Positions 56,856-64,000 of a stretch of 64,000 bases of DNA are shown piece by piece. This DNA comes from Oryzobacter telluris (GTDB lineage Bacteria; Actinomycetota; Actinomycetes; Actinomycetales; Dermatophilaceae), in NCBI RefSeq assembly GCF_043099285.1, contig NZ_CP170723.1:2356001-2420000 (forward strand). The letters are read 5' to 3'. A program made the position numbers and the translations under genes. The notes beneath the pieces are model-generated. The model searched no databases and was not told the origin of the DNA. It saw only the letters and a list, made by a program, of their open reading frames with translations. Each line of letters begins with the position of its first letter. Position 1 is the first letter of the stretch.

Positions 56856-58973
56856 ATGACCACCACCACCGAGTCCCCCACGCTGCCCGCCGAGGTCGTC
56901 ACCCGCACACCCGTGCAGGACGTCGCCCTCCCGGGCAGTGTCGGCACCCTCGCCCTCATCACGCTCGACAACGGGCGCGACCACACCCGCCCGAACACCT
57001 TCGGCCCCGAGGGCATCGCCGGACTCCAGGCCGCCCTCGACACCCTGAGGGCGCGCGCCGAGTCTGGCGAGATCGTCGCCGTCGGCGTCACCGGCAAGCC
57101 GTTCGTCTTCGCGGTCGGCGCCGACCTGTCGGGCATCCCGTACGTCACCCGCCGCGAGCAGGCCCTCGAGATCGCGCAGGCCGGCCACCGCGCCTTCGCC
57201 ACCCTCATGGACCTGCCCGTCCCGACGTTCGCGTTCGTCAACGGCGCGGCGATGGGCGGCGGGGTCGAGCTCGCGCTCTCGGCCGACTACCGCACGGTGT
57301 CGGCCGGCATCCCGGCGTTCGCGCTGCCGGAGACCTTCCTCGGGCTGCTCCCCGGCTGGGGCGGGTGCTGGCTGCTGCCGAACCTCGTCGGCCCGGCCAA
57401 CGCGCTGAAGGTCGTCATCGAGAACCCGTTGTCGCAGAACCGGATGCTCAAGGCCAAGGAGGTCGTGGGTCTCGGGATCGGCGACGTCCTCCTCGAGCCG
57501 GCCGACTTCCTCGAGGACTCGCTGCGCTGGGCGGCGGGCGTCGTCAGCGGCGCCGTCACGGTGCAGCGCGCCGAGGTCGACCGCGACGAGGCCACCTGGG
57601 AGGCGGCGTGCGACGCCGGCCGCAAGGTCGTCCTCGCGAAGACCGCCGGCCGCGCCCCCGGTGCGCTGCGGGCCGTCGAGCTGGTCCGTGCCGCGCGCAC
57701 GGCCGGCCGTGACGAGGCCTTCGCCGCCGAGGACGAGGCGCTCGGCGACCTCATCATGACCGATGAGCTGCGGGCCGGGCTCTACGCCTTCGACCTCGTG
57801 CAGAAGCGGGCCAAGCGCCCCGCCGGTGCCCCGGACAAGGCGCTGGCCCGCCCGGTCACCAAGGTCGGCATCGTCGGCGCCGGCCTGATGGCGAGCCAGC
57901 TGGCGCTGCTCTTCGTCCAGCGGCTCGGCGTCCCCGTGGTGCTCACCGACCTCGACGAAGAGCGCGTCGCCAAGGGTGTGGCGTGGGTGCACGAGCAGGT
58001 CGACGGCCTGCTCGCCAAGCGCCGCGTCTCCCCCGACAAGGCCTCCTTCCTCAAGCGCCTCGTCACCGGCTCGACCTCGAAGGAGGGGTTCGCCGACGCC
58101 GCGGTCGTCATCGAGGCGGTGTTCGAGGAGCTCGCGGTGAAGCAGCAGGTGTTCGCCGAGGTCGAGGCCGTGGTCTCGCCCGAGTGCGTGCTGATGACCA
58201 ACACCTCGTCGCTGTCGATCACCGAGATGGCGAGCGGGCTGGCCCACCCCGAGCGGGTCGTCGGCTTCCACTTCTTCAACCCGGTCGCCGTCATGCCGCT
58301 CGTCGAGGTCATCCCCGGCGCGGCCACCGACGAGGCGACGCTCGCCACCGCGTTCGCCACGGCGAAGACGCTGCGCAAGACGGCGATCCGCGCCAAGGAC
58401 TCGGCCTCGTTCATCGTCAACCGGCTCCTGGGCCGCTTCATGGGCGAGTTCTCGCGCATCGTCGACGAGGGCACGCCCGTGGCCACGGTCGACAGGGCGG
58501 TGGCCGGCATCGCGCCGATGCCGCCGTTCGTCCTCCTCGGCCTCGTCGGCCCGGCGATCGCCCTGCACAACAGCGAGACCCTGCACCGCGCGTTCGGCGA
58601 CCGCTTCCACGTCTCCCCCGCGCTGCGTCGCCTGGTCGAGGCCGGCAAGCGCGGGTACTACCGGATGGAGGACGGCCGCCCCGTCCCCGACCCGGAGGTC
58701 GAGGCGCTGGCCGAGACGCCCGAGCACCCGGTCGAGCTCACCGTGGACCAGGCGCGCGAGCGCATCCTCGGCGTCCTGGCCGAGGAGGTCGGGCTGATGC
58801 TGTCCGAGGGCGTCGTCGAGGCGCCGATGGACATCGACCTCGCGATGATCACGGGCGCGGGCTTCCAGTTCTGGAACGGCGGCCTCATCCCGCTGCTCGA
58901 CCGCGAGGGCGTCTCCGAGCGGGTGCTCGGCCGCCGCATCCTCCCCGCCGGCGTGGCGAGCGTCCCCGCCTGA
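56856..58973 (+). CDS. fadB: multifunctional fatty-acid oxidation protein FadB
   Basis: 705-residue bifunctional enzyme. N-terminal enoyl-CoA hydratase/isomerase domain (about 1-290): GADLSGIPY and NGAAMGGGVELALSADYR form the oxyanion hole region; GLLPGWGG carries a further conserved element. From about 337, the L-3-hydroxyacyl-CoA dehydrogenase domain has NAD motif GIVGAGLMASQLA, and catalytic HFFNPVAVMPLVEV; the C-terminal helical domain completes it. Coupled to fadA. A large perfect palindrome (59019-59064) follows as terminator. Confidence 0.95.
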   Translation: MTTTTESPTLPAEVVTRTPVQDVALPGSVGTLALITLDNGRDHTRPNTFGPEGIAGLQAALDTLRARAESGEIVAVGVTGKPFVFAVGADLSGIPYVTRREQALEIAQAGHRAFATLMDLPVPTFAFVNGAAMGGGVELALSADYRTVSAGIPAFALPETFLGLLPGWGGCWLLPNLVGPANALKVVIENPLSQNRMLKAKEVVGLGIGDVLLEPADFLEDSLRWAAGVVSGAVTVQRAEVDRDEATWEAACDAGRKVVLAKTAGRAPGALRAVELVRAARTAGRDEAFAAEDEALGDLIMTDELRAGLYAFDLVQKRAKRPAGAPDKALARPVTKVGIVGAGLMASQLALLFVQRLGVPVVLTDLDEERVAKGVAWVHEQVDGLLAKRRVSPDKASFLKRLVTGSTSKEGFADAAVVIEAVFEELAVKQQVFAEVEAVVSPECVLMTNTSSLSITEMASGLAHPERVVGFHFFNPVAVMPLVEVIPGAATDEATLATAFATAKTLRKTAIRAKDSASFIVNRLLGRFMGEFSRIVDEGTPVATVDRAVAGIAPMPPFVLLGLVGPAIALHNSETLHRAFGDRFHVSPALRRLVEAGKRGYYRMEDGRPVPDPEVEALAETPEHPVELTVDQARERILGVLAEEVGLMLSEGVVEAPMDIDLAMITGAGFQFWNGGLIPLLDREGVSERVLGRRILPAGVASVPA

Positions 58974-59018
58974 CGCCACCCGGGGCGCTCCCGGCTCCGG
59001 CCGGGGCTGCACTTCAGT

Positions 59019-59064
59019 ACGGCAACACGCCGAGGATCACTCCAGATCCTCGGCGTGTTGCCGT
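59019..59064. terminator. perfect 20-bp inverted repeat after fadB
   Basis: ACGGCAACACGCCGAGGATC (59019-59038) and GATCCTCGGCGTGTTGCCGT (59045-59064) are perfectly complementary around loop ACTCCA. It lies 46 nt beyond the fadB stop. The longest perfect arms in the window; no U-tract. Confidence 0.85.
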
Positions 59065-59181
59065 CCTCAAGGGCGTGCAGGGCGGTCGCGGCACCGTCGG
59101 GGCACGGCGTCTCGAAGGGGACGTGACCCCTCACCTGCGCGTTCTCACCGACCGAACTCCGCGGGACACGAAAAGTCTCGA

Positions 59182-59199
59182 TATCTCACAGGTGATATA
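59182..59199. promoter_or_regulatory. palindrome overlapping the HTH-MurA promoter
   Basis: TATCTCAC-AG-GTGATATA is an 18-bp palindrome with one mismatch. It overlaps the start of the probable -10 TACGCT (59198-59203), which lies 6 nt before the GTG start. A protein bound here would block transcription; the gene's own N-terminal HTH is the obvious candidate. Confidence 0.65.
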
Positions 59200-59209
59200 C
59201 GCTTGACGG

Positions 59210-60751
59210 GTGACGACCACCTCCGACACGTACCTGACCCGCATCGGCACGCTCATCCGTGACGCCCGCCGGCACCAGGGCCTCACCCAGAGCGAGCTCG
59301 CCGACCTGCTCGGCACCAGCCAGAGCGCCGTGGCGCGCATCGAGCAGGGCAAGCAGAACCTCTCCCTCGAGATGCTGGCCCGCGTCGGCGAGAAGCTCGA
59401 CAGCGAGTTCGTCTCCCTCGGCCACAGCGGCCCGCAGCACCTGCGGATCGTCGGCGGGCGTAAGCTCTCCGGCTCGATCCCGGTCAAGACGAGCAAGAAC
59501 GCCGCCGTCGCCCTCCTGTGCGCGAGCCTGCTGAACAAGGGCAAGACCACCCTGCGCAGCCTGGCCCGCATCGAGGAGGTCAACCGGATCATCGAGGTCC
59601 TCACCTCGATCGGCGTCCGCGTGCGCTGGCTCCCCGACAGCAACGACCTCGAGATCATCCCCCCGGCCCAGCTCGACCTCGCGAGCATCGACGTCGACGC
59701 CGCCCGCCGCACGCGCACCGTCATCATGTTCTTCGGTCCGCTGCTCCACGACCTCGACCGCTTCCAGCTGCCCTACGCCGGTGGCTGCGACCTCGGCACG
59801 CGCACGATCGAGCCGCACCTGTCGGCGCTGCGCCCCTTCGGCCTCGACGTCCAGGCCACGCACGGCTTCTACGAGGCCGAGGTCGACCCGACCCGCTCGC
59901 CGCAGCGCGCCATCGTCCTCACCGAGCGCGGCGACACCGTCACCGAGAACGTCCTCATGGCCGCCGCGCGCAACCCCGGCACCACGGTCATCCGCAACGC
60001 CTCCCCCAACTACATGGTCCAGGACCTCTGCTTCTTCCTGCAGGGCCTCGGCGTGAAGATCGAGGGCATCGGCACGACGATCCTCACCGTCACCGGCGTC
60101 GAGCACGTCGACGTCGACATCGAGTACTACCCCTCCGAGGACCCGATCGAGGCGATGAGCCTCATCGCCGCCGCGGTCGTCACCGAGTCGACGATCACCA
60201 TCGAGCGGGTGCCGATCGAGTTCCTCGAGATCGAGCTCGCGACCCTGGGCGAGATGGGCCTGAAGTACGACCTCACCGAGGAGTACCTCGCCAAGAACGG
60301 CTACACCCGCCTCGTCGACCTGACGATCCACCCGAGCCCGCTCAAGGCCCCGGTCGACAAGATCGCGCCGATGCCGTTCCCCGGCCTCAACATCGACAAC
60401 CTGCCGTTCTTCGCGCTCATCGCCGCGTGCGCCGAGGGCACGACGATGATCCACGACTGGGTCTACGAGAACCGCGCGATCTACCTCACCGAGCTGACCA
60501 AGATCGGCGGGCAGGTCCAGCTCCTCGACCCGCACCGCGTCATGATCACCGGCCCCACGCCAAAGTGGCGTGCGGCCGAGGTCATGTGCCCGCCGGCGCT
60601 GCGTCCCGGCGTCGTCGTCCTCCTGGCGATGCTCGCGGCGCCCGGCACCTCGGTGCTGCGCAACGTCTACGTCATCAACCGCGGCTACGAGGACCTCGCC
60701 GAGCGCCTGAACGCCCTCGGCGCGACGATCGAGACCTTCCGCGACATCTGA
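59210..60751 (+). CDS. HTH-domain/UDP-N-acetylglucosamine 1-carboxyvinyltransferase (MurA-like) fusion
   Basis: 513 residues. Residues 8-62 are an XRE/Cro-type helix-turn-helix (DARRHQGLTQSELADLLGTS, QSAVARIEQGKQNLS). From about 78 the protein is a MurA/EPSP-synthase-fold enzyme with the substrate Lys-Asn (K96-N97 in KTSKNAA) and the catalytic cysteine in YAGGCDLGTRTIEPHL (C193). The terminal RGYEDLAERLNALGA is typical. MurA starts peptidoglycan synthesis from UDP-GlcNAc and phosphoenolpyruvate; the residues suggest it could be active. The GTG has no Shine-Dalgarno, with TACGCT 6 nt upstream, so likely leaderless. Confidence 0.93.
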   Translation: MTTTSDTYLTRIGTLIRDARRHQGLTQSELADLLGTSQSAVARIEQGKQNLSLEMLARVGEKLDSEFVSLGHSGPQHLRIVGGRKLSGSIPVKTSKNAAVALLCASLLNKGKTTLRSLARIEEVNRIIEVLTSIGVRVRWLPDSNDLEIIPPAQLDLASIDVDAARRTRTVIMFFGPLLHDLDRFQLPYAGGCDLGTRTIEPHLSALRPFGLDVQATHGFYEAEVDPTRSPQRAIVLTERGDTVTENVLMAAARNPGTTVIRNASPNYMVQDLCFFLQGLGVKIEGIGTTILTVTGVEHVDVDIEYYPSEDPIEAMSLIAAAVVTESTITIERVPIEFLEIELATLGEMGLKYDLTEEYLAKNGYTRLVDLTIHPSPLKAPVDKIAPMPFPGLNIDNLPFFALIAACAEGTTMIHDWVYENRAIYLTELTKIGGQVQLLDPHRVMITGPTPKWRAAEVMCPPALRPGVVVLLAMLAAPGTSVLRNVYVINRGYEDLAERLNALGATIETFRDI

Positions 60752-60762
60752 GGACGGCGCCC

Positions 60763-61113
60763 GTGGGTGAGGTCGAGCGGCCGCTCGTCGGCCAGGTCGT
60801 CACGGTCTTCCGCAACCGGCTCCGGCCGGAGGCGGAGGACGCGTACCGCACCGAGCTCGAGGTGGTCGCCGACCTCGCGCGCTCGATGCCGGGCTTCGTC
60901 GAGACCAAGACCTTCGTCGCCGATGACGGGGAGCGCGCGACCATCGTGACGTTCGCCGACCCGGACTCGCACCGCGGGTGGCGCGACCACCCGCGGCACC
61001 GCGAGGCCCAGCGTCACGGCATCAGCGACTACTACGCCGAGTACTCGATCGCCGTGGGCGAGACGACCTACGCCAGCGCGTTCGTGCGGCCCGCGGCCCA
61101 CCCGGAGGCCTGA
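60763..61113 (+). CDS. antibiotic biosynthesis monooxygenase (ABM)-domain protein
   Basis: 116 residues with the dimeric ferredoxin-like ABM fold: VVTVFRNRLRPEAEDAYRTELE, MPGFVETKTFVADDGERATIV and a HRGWRDHPRH segment with several histidines. Relatives are cofactor-free monooxygenases or haem-degrading enzymes. The GTG lies 12 nt after the HTH-MurA stop, so it is probably co-transcribed with it. Substrate unknown. Confidence 0.82.
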   Translation: MGEVERPLVGQVVTVFRNRLRPEAEDAYRTELEVVADLARSMPGFVETKTFVADDGERATIVTFADPDSHRGWRDHPRHREAQRHGISDYYAEYSIAVGETTYASAFVRPAAHPEA

Positions 61114-61159
61114 CCGCCGGGTCTGGCGTGTCCCCACTGCGAGGGCGCACACTCTCGTC

Positions 61160-61441
61160 ATGGTGGACCTCGTGCCCTTCCCGCGCACCGGCGTCGTCCG
61201 TGACGCCCGGGGTGGCGGGCGCGCGCTGCGGGTCTCATGGCACCACGACGAGGGGCTCGTCGTCCTCTCGGTGTGGCGCGGACCGACCTGCGTGGCGACG
61301 ACCCGCGTGGGGGCCGAGGACGTGCCGGACCTCGTCGAGGTGCTGGTCTCCGGTCTGGGTCAGGGGTATGCGGCCGCGGCGCCGACCGGGTCGGTGGAGC
61401 CGCCGGCGGGGCACGCCGACATCGGCGCCGACGCCGGATGA
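61160..61441 (+). CDS. small conserved hypothetical protein
   Basis: 93 residues: VSWHHDEGLVVLSVWRGPTCVATTRV looks like a small beta-sheet core, followed by an acidic EDVPDLVEVLVSGLG helix and an Ala/Pro-rich tail. Codon use matches neighbours. Family not recognised. It follows the ABM gene on the same strand and ends 22 nt from a convergent epimerase gene. Confidence 0.7.
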   Translation: MVDLVPFPRTGVVRDARGGGRALRVSWHHDEGLVVLSVWRGPTCVATTRVGAEDVPDLVEVLVSGLGQGYAAAAPTGSVEPPAGHADIGADAG

Positions 61442-61463
61442 CGGTGCGCCAGAAGGTGGTCGG

Positions 61464-62441
61464 CTAGCCCGTCGCGTCGAGGACGCGTCGCTCGTCGACG
61501 TCGGTGAGGCCGGCCCGTCGCTCGTCGCCCTCGGGGCGTGACTCCTCGAAGGCCAGGGCGTCGGTCAGGGTCTCGCGCAACGGCCTGAGGACGAGGCCCG
61601 CCTCCCGCGCGCGCGTCGTGTCGAGCGTGGCGAACCCGCGCCACTCGGGGTCGGAGATCCACAGCGGCAGGGACGCCGGCCCCATCCAGTTGTCGATCCC
61701 GAGCTCGGTGAGCCGGTCGAGGGGCACGGGTCGGGGCGTGGCGCCGGACCCGCCGACCTCGGCGGCGAGGGCGAGGACGTCACCGAGGCGCGTCGTGGCA
61801 CCGGTGGCGTTGAAGACGCCGCCGGTGCGGTCCTCGACGAGCGTCACGACCCACGCCGCGAGGTCGCGGACGTCGACCATCGCGGTCGGGAAGTCGGGAT
61901 CGTCGGGGACGACGACCTCGTCGGCCACGGGGTGCGCGAACCGCCACGGCCAGTAGCCCGTGCGCCCCGACCAGTCACCCGGGCCGCCGATGAGCCCGGA
62001 CCGGATGACCGTGGCGGTCGCCCCCGAGCCGAGCACCGCTGTCTCGCAGGCGACCTTGGCCTCGCCGTAGGTCTCCATGTCCTCCATGACGTCGCCGTCG
62101 AGGGGCGCGCGCTGGGGCGAGTCCTCGTCCTGCTCGAGCGCGTCGAACGCGGCGTAGACGTTGCCCGTCGAGACGAACACGTAGTGCGCGGTGCGCAGGT
62201 CGCGCACCGCGCGCCGGACCTGGCCTGGCTGGCGCGAGACGTCGACGACGGCGTCCCAGTCGGCGCCGGAGACGGGCGCGAGGCCGTCGTCCTCGTCGCG
62301 GTCGGCCCGCACGAAGGTGGCACCGTCAGGAGCGGGTGCGCTCCCCCGCGCCAGGCAGGTCACGTCGTGGCCGCGCCGCAGCGCCTCCCGCGCGACCGTC
62401 CGACCGAGCCACGCCGTCCCACCGAGCACGAGGATCTTCAT
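61464..62441 (-). CDS. NAD-dependent epimerase/dehydratase-family protein
   Basis: 325-residue atypical extended SDR. The NAD-binding glycine motif is LGGTAWLGRTVA near the N-terminus. YVFVSTGNVY and METYGEAKVACE follow, giving the Y-x3-K (YGEAK). The C-terminal domain handles an unknown, possibly sugar-nucleotide, substrate. GGAG lies 3 nt before the ATG at 62441. Confidence 0.85.
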   Translation of the reverse strand: MKILVLGGTAWLGRTVAREALRRGHDVTCLARGSAPAPDGATFVRADRDEDDGLAPVSGADWDAVVDVSRQPGQVRRAVRDLRTAHYVFVSTGNVYAAFDALEQDEDSPQRAPLDGDVMEDMETYGEAKVACETAVLGSGATATVIRSGLIGGPGDWSGRTGYWPWRFAHPVADEVVVPDDPDFPTAMVDVRDLAAWVVTLVEDRTGGVFNATGATTRLGDVLALAAEVGGSGATPRPVPLDRLTELGIDNWMGPASLPLWISDPEWRGFATLDTTRAREAGLVLRPLRETLTDALAFEESRPEGDERRAGLTDVDERRVLDATG

Positions 62442-62519
62442 GGCTCCACCCAACCGCGGTGTGCCCCAGCGGGTCCAGCGTGTTCGCGCTCAGCCGACCC
62501 GAGGGGCGTCCCGGGTCGG

Positions 62520-63305
62520 TCAGTAGCCGGGGAAGACGCGGCGCAGGTCGTCGAGGTCGAGGTCACCCGACACCGCCACGTCGTCGGGGGTGTGCGCCTC
62601 GGTGAGGCGGCCGGAGAGCAGGCGCGCCACGGCATCCGGCGAACCCTCGAAGCGGGCGTTCGCCTCGGTGCCGCCGGGCACCAGCGCCACCGTGCCGTCG
62701 ATCGAGAGGTCGTGGTCCAGGGAGGCGAGGTCGACGAGCGCCGGCTGCGCCACCTGGTCGGACCTGGCCGTGAACCCGAGCATCCACCCGAGGCCGTCGG
62801 CGAGGTGGTCGACGAGCAGCAGGGCGGTCGCCTCGTCGATGGCGGCGTCCTCGTCGAGCGCGACGCGCACGTCCCAGGAGTGCTGGGCGGCCTCGTTGAG
62901 CCGCATGCCGAGGTAGGTCCCGAGCGGCAAGGGCTCGGGCAGGAACCCGAGGTCGACGCGGGCGTTCTCGAGCTGCTGGGGGGTCAGCGACTCCACCGTC
63001 TCGACGAGCGCGGCGTCGGAGACGAGGAAGCCGTCGGCCTGCTCGCGCGGGGACAGCGCGTTCCAGCGGTCCCAGACGCTCTGGTTGAAGCCGTCGGGCG
63101 CCTTCTCGCCGGCGAGCGCCGCCCGCACCGTCTCCGACCCGATCTCGGCACCGCTGCCGAGGTGCGAGAGCACCTGCGCCACCGGCCACTCGGACGCGCC
63201 CGACGGGAGCGCGAGCTGCTCGTCGGTGAGACCGCGCACGACCGCGGTCAGCTCGTCGTGGGTGGACCGCAGGGCGGCGATGCTGGCATCAGGGGTGGGG
63301 GTCAT
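62520..63305 (-). CDS. maleylpyruvate isomerase-family mycothiol-dependent enzyme
   Basis: 261 residues. The N-terminal DinB-like domain (about 1-150) includes SGASEWPVAQVLSHLGSGAEI with a metal-type histidine and LNEAAQHSWDVRVALD with the HxxD pair. The C-terminal domain is an SCP2-like small domain (GSPDAVARLLSGR). Mycothiol-dependent maleylpyruvate isomerases have this layout; the substrate here is unknown. ATG at 63305. Third DinB-fold gene in the window. Confidence 0.85.
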   Translation of the reverse strand: MTPTPDASIAALRSTHDELTAVVRGLTDEQLALPSGASEWPVAQVLSHLGSGAEIGSETVRAALAGEKAPDGFNQSVWDRWNALSPREQADGFLVSDAALVETVESLTPQQLENARVDLGFLPEPLPLGTYLGMRLNEAAQHSWDVRVALDEDAAIDEATALLLVDHLADGLGWMLGFTARSDQVAQPALVDLASLDHDLSIDGTVALVPGGTEANARFEGSPDAVARLLSGRLTEAHTPDDVAVSGDLDLDDLRRVFPGY

Positions 63306-63372
63306 GGGGGTCGCAACCCGGCGCCCGCCCGCGATGTTCCCGACGGCACGTGGCGATCCCGAGCCCCAACAC

Positions 63373-63421
63373 GTCGCAGGACACGCCGACAACCGAACCC
63401 CGGGTCGGCGTGTCCTGCGAC
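63373..63421. terminator. perfect 18-bp inverted repeat upstream of a methyltransferase end
   Basis: GTCGCAGGACACGCCGAC and GTCGGCGTGTCCTGCGAC are perfectly complementary around a 13-nt loop. It lies between the start of the mycothiol-type gene and the stop of the minus-strand methyltransferase, for which it is a terminator. Confidence 0.75.
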
Positions 63422-63428
63422 CGATGAC

Positions 63429-64000
63429 TCAGGCGGGGCGGCGGGCGAGGACGAAGGCCTGGGGCTCTTGCTCGCGCCCGACGGCCCGGCGCACCAGCCG
63501 CGCCTCCTTGACGAACCCGGCTGCCGCGAAGGCGTCGAGCATCGCCTTGATGCCCCGCTCGTGCCGCACGAGCACCACGTCGTGGCCGCGCTCGCGCAGC
63601 CGGGCGCCGACGTCGGACGGCCCGTCGCCCACCTGGAACCCCGTGAGCACCGCACCCCCCGGCCGCACGACGCGGAACGCCTCATCCAGCGCCCCGGGCA
63701 GCTCGTCCGCCGTGAGGTGGATCAGCGAGTACCAGAGCAGGACACCGTCGAACGCGGCGTCCTCGAACGGCAGGTCCGTGAGGCTGCCCTCGCGCACGTC
63801 GAGGTCGGGGTGGTCGCGCCGCGCCATCGCGAGCATGCCCGGCGACAGGTCGACGCCGCTCACCGCGAACCCGCGGTCGGCGACGTAGCGCGCCATCCGC
63901 CCGGTCCCGCACCCGGCGTCGAGGACGTGCGCACCCCCGGCCTCGCGCACGAGGCGCAGGAAGTGGTCGAGCATCGCGAGGTCGACCGCGGCCTCCGGCT
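63429..64000 (-). CDS. class I SAM-dependent methyltransferase (partial, cut by window end)
   Basis: At least 190 residues; the N-terminus lies beyond the window because the frame stays open past 64000. SAM motif I is HVLDAGCGTGRMARYVADRG, with GVDLSPGMLAMA and FDGVLLWYSLIHL. It resembles the Methyltransf_11/25 small-molecule group; the substrate is unknown. Confidence 0.85.
   Translation of the reverse strand, partial: PEAAVDLAMLDHFLRLVREAGGAHVLDAGCGTGRMARYVADRGFAVSGVDLSPGMLAMARRDHPDLDVREGSLTDLPFEDAAFDGVLLWYSLIHLTADELPGALDEAFRVVRPGGAVLTGFQVGDGPSDVGARLRERGHDVVLVRHERGIKAMLDAFAAAGFVKEARLVRRAVGREQEPQAFVLARRPA

Noticed and set aside
55530..59012. Minus-strand open frame of about 1,160 codons.
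   Set aside because: It is the complement of fadA-fadB, with Asp/Gly/Arg-rich low-complexity translation and no recognisable domain. High GC keeps antisense frames open.

Overview
The window is a 64 kb chromosomal stretch of a very high-GC (about 73%) actinobacterium, most likely a Micrococcales member near the Intrasporangiaceae/Dermatophilaceae. This placement is inferred from gene content, not from a marker gene. Supporting content: phosphatidylinositol mannoside synthesis (PgsA, PatA-like, PimA), a coproporphyrin-type haem route (HemE, HemY, HemQ), an EF-G2 paralogue, a LigD end-joining ligase, mycothiol-enzyme/DinB-fold proteins, and a two-gene set for 10-methyl branched fatty acids. No phage, transposase, CRISPR array or other mobile element was seen. 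It reads as core chromosome with lineage-specific small genes.

Layout. 0.1-6.1 kb: two large LuxR-type regulators flank a methyltransferase, then kynureninase. 6.2-10.5 kb (minus): a tightly overlapping operon pgsA - PIM acyltransferase - pimA - LemA-like membrane protein, followed by pdxS. 10.6-18.9 kb: EF-G2, HIT hydrolase, two GNATs, an SDR, a 470-nt gap holding a candidate small RNA, thrS and a kinase-like gene. 18.9-26.4 kb: S9 peptidase, FUSC membrane protein, and a fatty-acid operon (thiolase, FabG4-type reductase, MaoC hydratase) divergent from a TetR gene. 26.4-29.4 kb: MOSC - BfaA - BfaB (branched fatty acid). 29.5-34.5 kb: tRNA-Val(CAC), pabB/pabC, flavodoxin, acyltransferase, a duplicated-domain protein and a tRNA-Gly/Cys/Val cluster. 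34.5-43.5 kb: YihY, AidB-like dehydrogenase, PPK2, RibD-like reductase, hydrolase coupled to LigD, MsrB. 43.6-52 kb: DinB/SRPBCC/ArsR operon, kinase-like gene, hemQ-hemY, a DUF4349 lipoprotein, DinB, DUF6194 and hemE. 52-64 kb: EamA exporter, DUF3000 + RNase D, ArsR + VOC, fadA-fadB, an HTH-MurA fusion, small proteins, an epimerase, a mycothiol-type enzyme and a methyltransferase cut by the window edge.

Regulation is unusually legible. At least sixteen genes have a TANNNT hexamer only 6-7 nt before the start codon and no Shine-Dalgarno, implying leaderless mRNAs. Clear operator palindromes lie at the arsR promoters, upstream of tetR, upstream of fadA, and overlapping the start of the HTH-MurA gene. 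Intergenic gaps carry long, often perfect inverted repeats with arms up to 20 bp. Most are probably terminators, but one homologous pair appears as a dispersed repeat, and one copy of it sits in a divergent promoter region.

The most interesting items are the HTH-MurA fusion with its own palindrome, the candidate ~180-nt structured RNA between thrS and a GNAT gene (own promoter, UUCG- and GCAA-capped hairpins, terminator, and an alternative pairing reaching the GNAT start), the dispersed palindrome pair, and the MOSC gene coupled to branched-fatty-acid genes.
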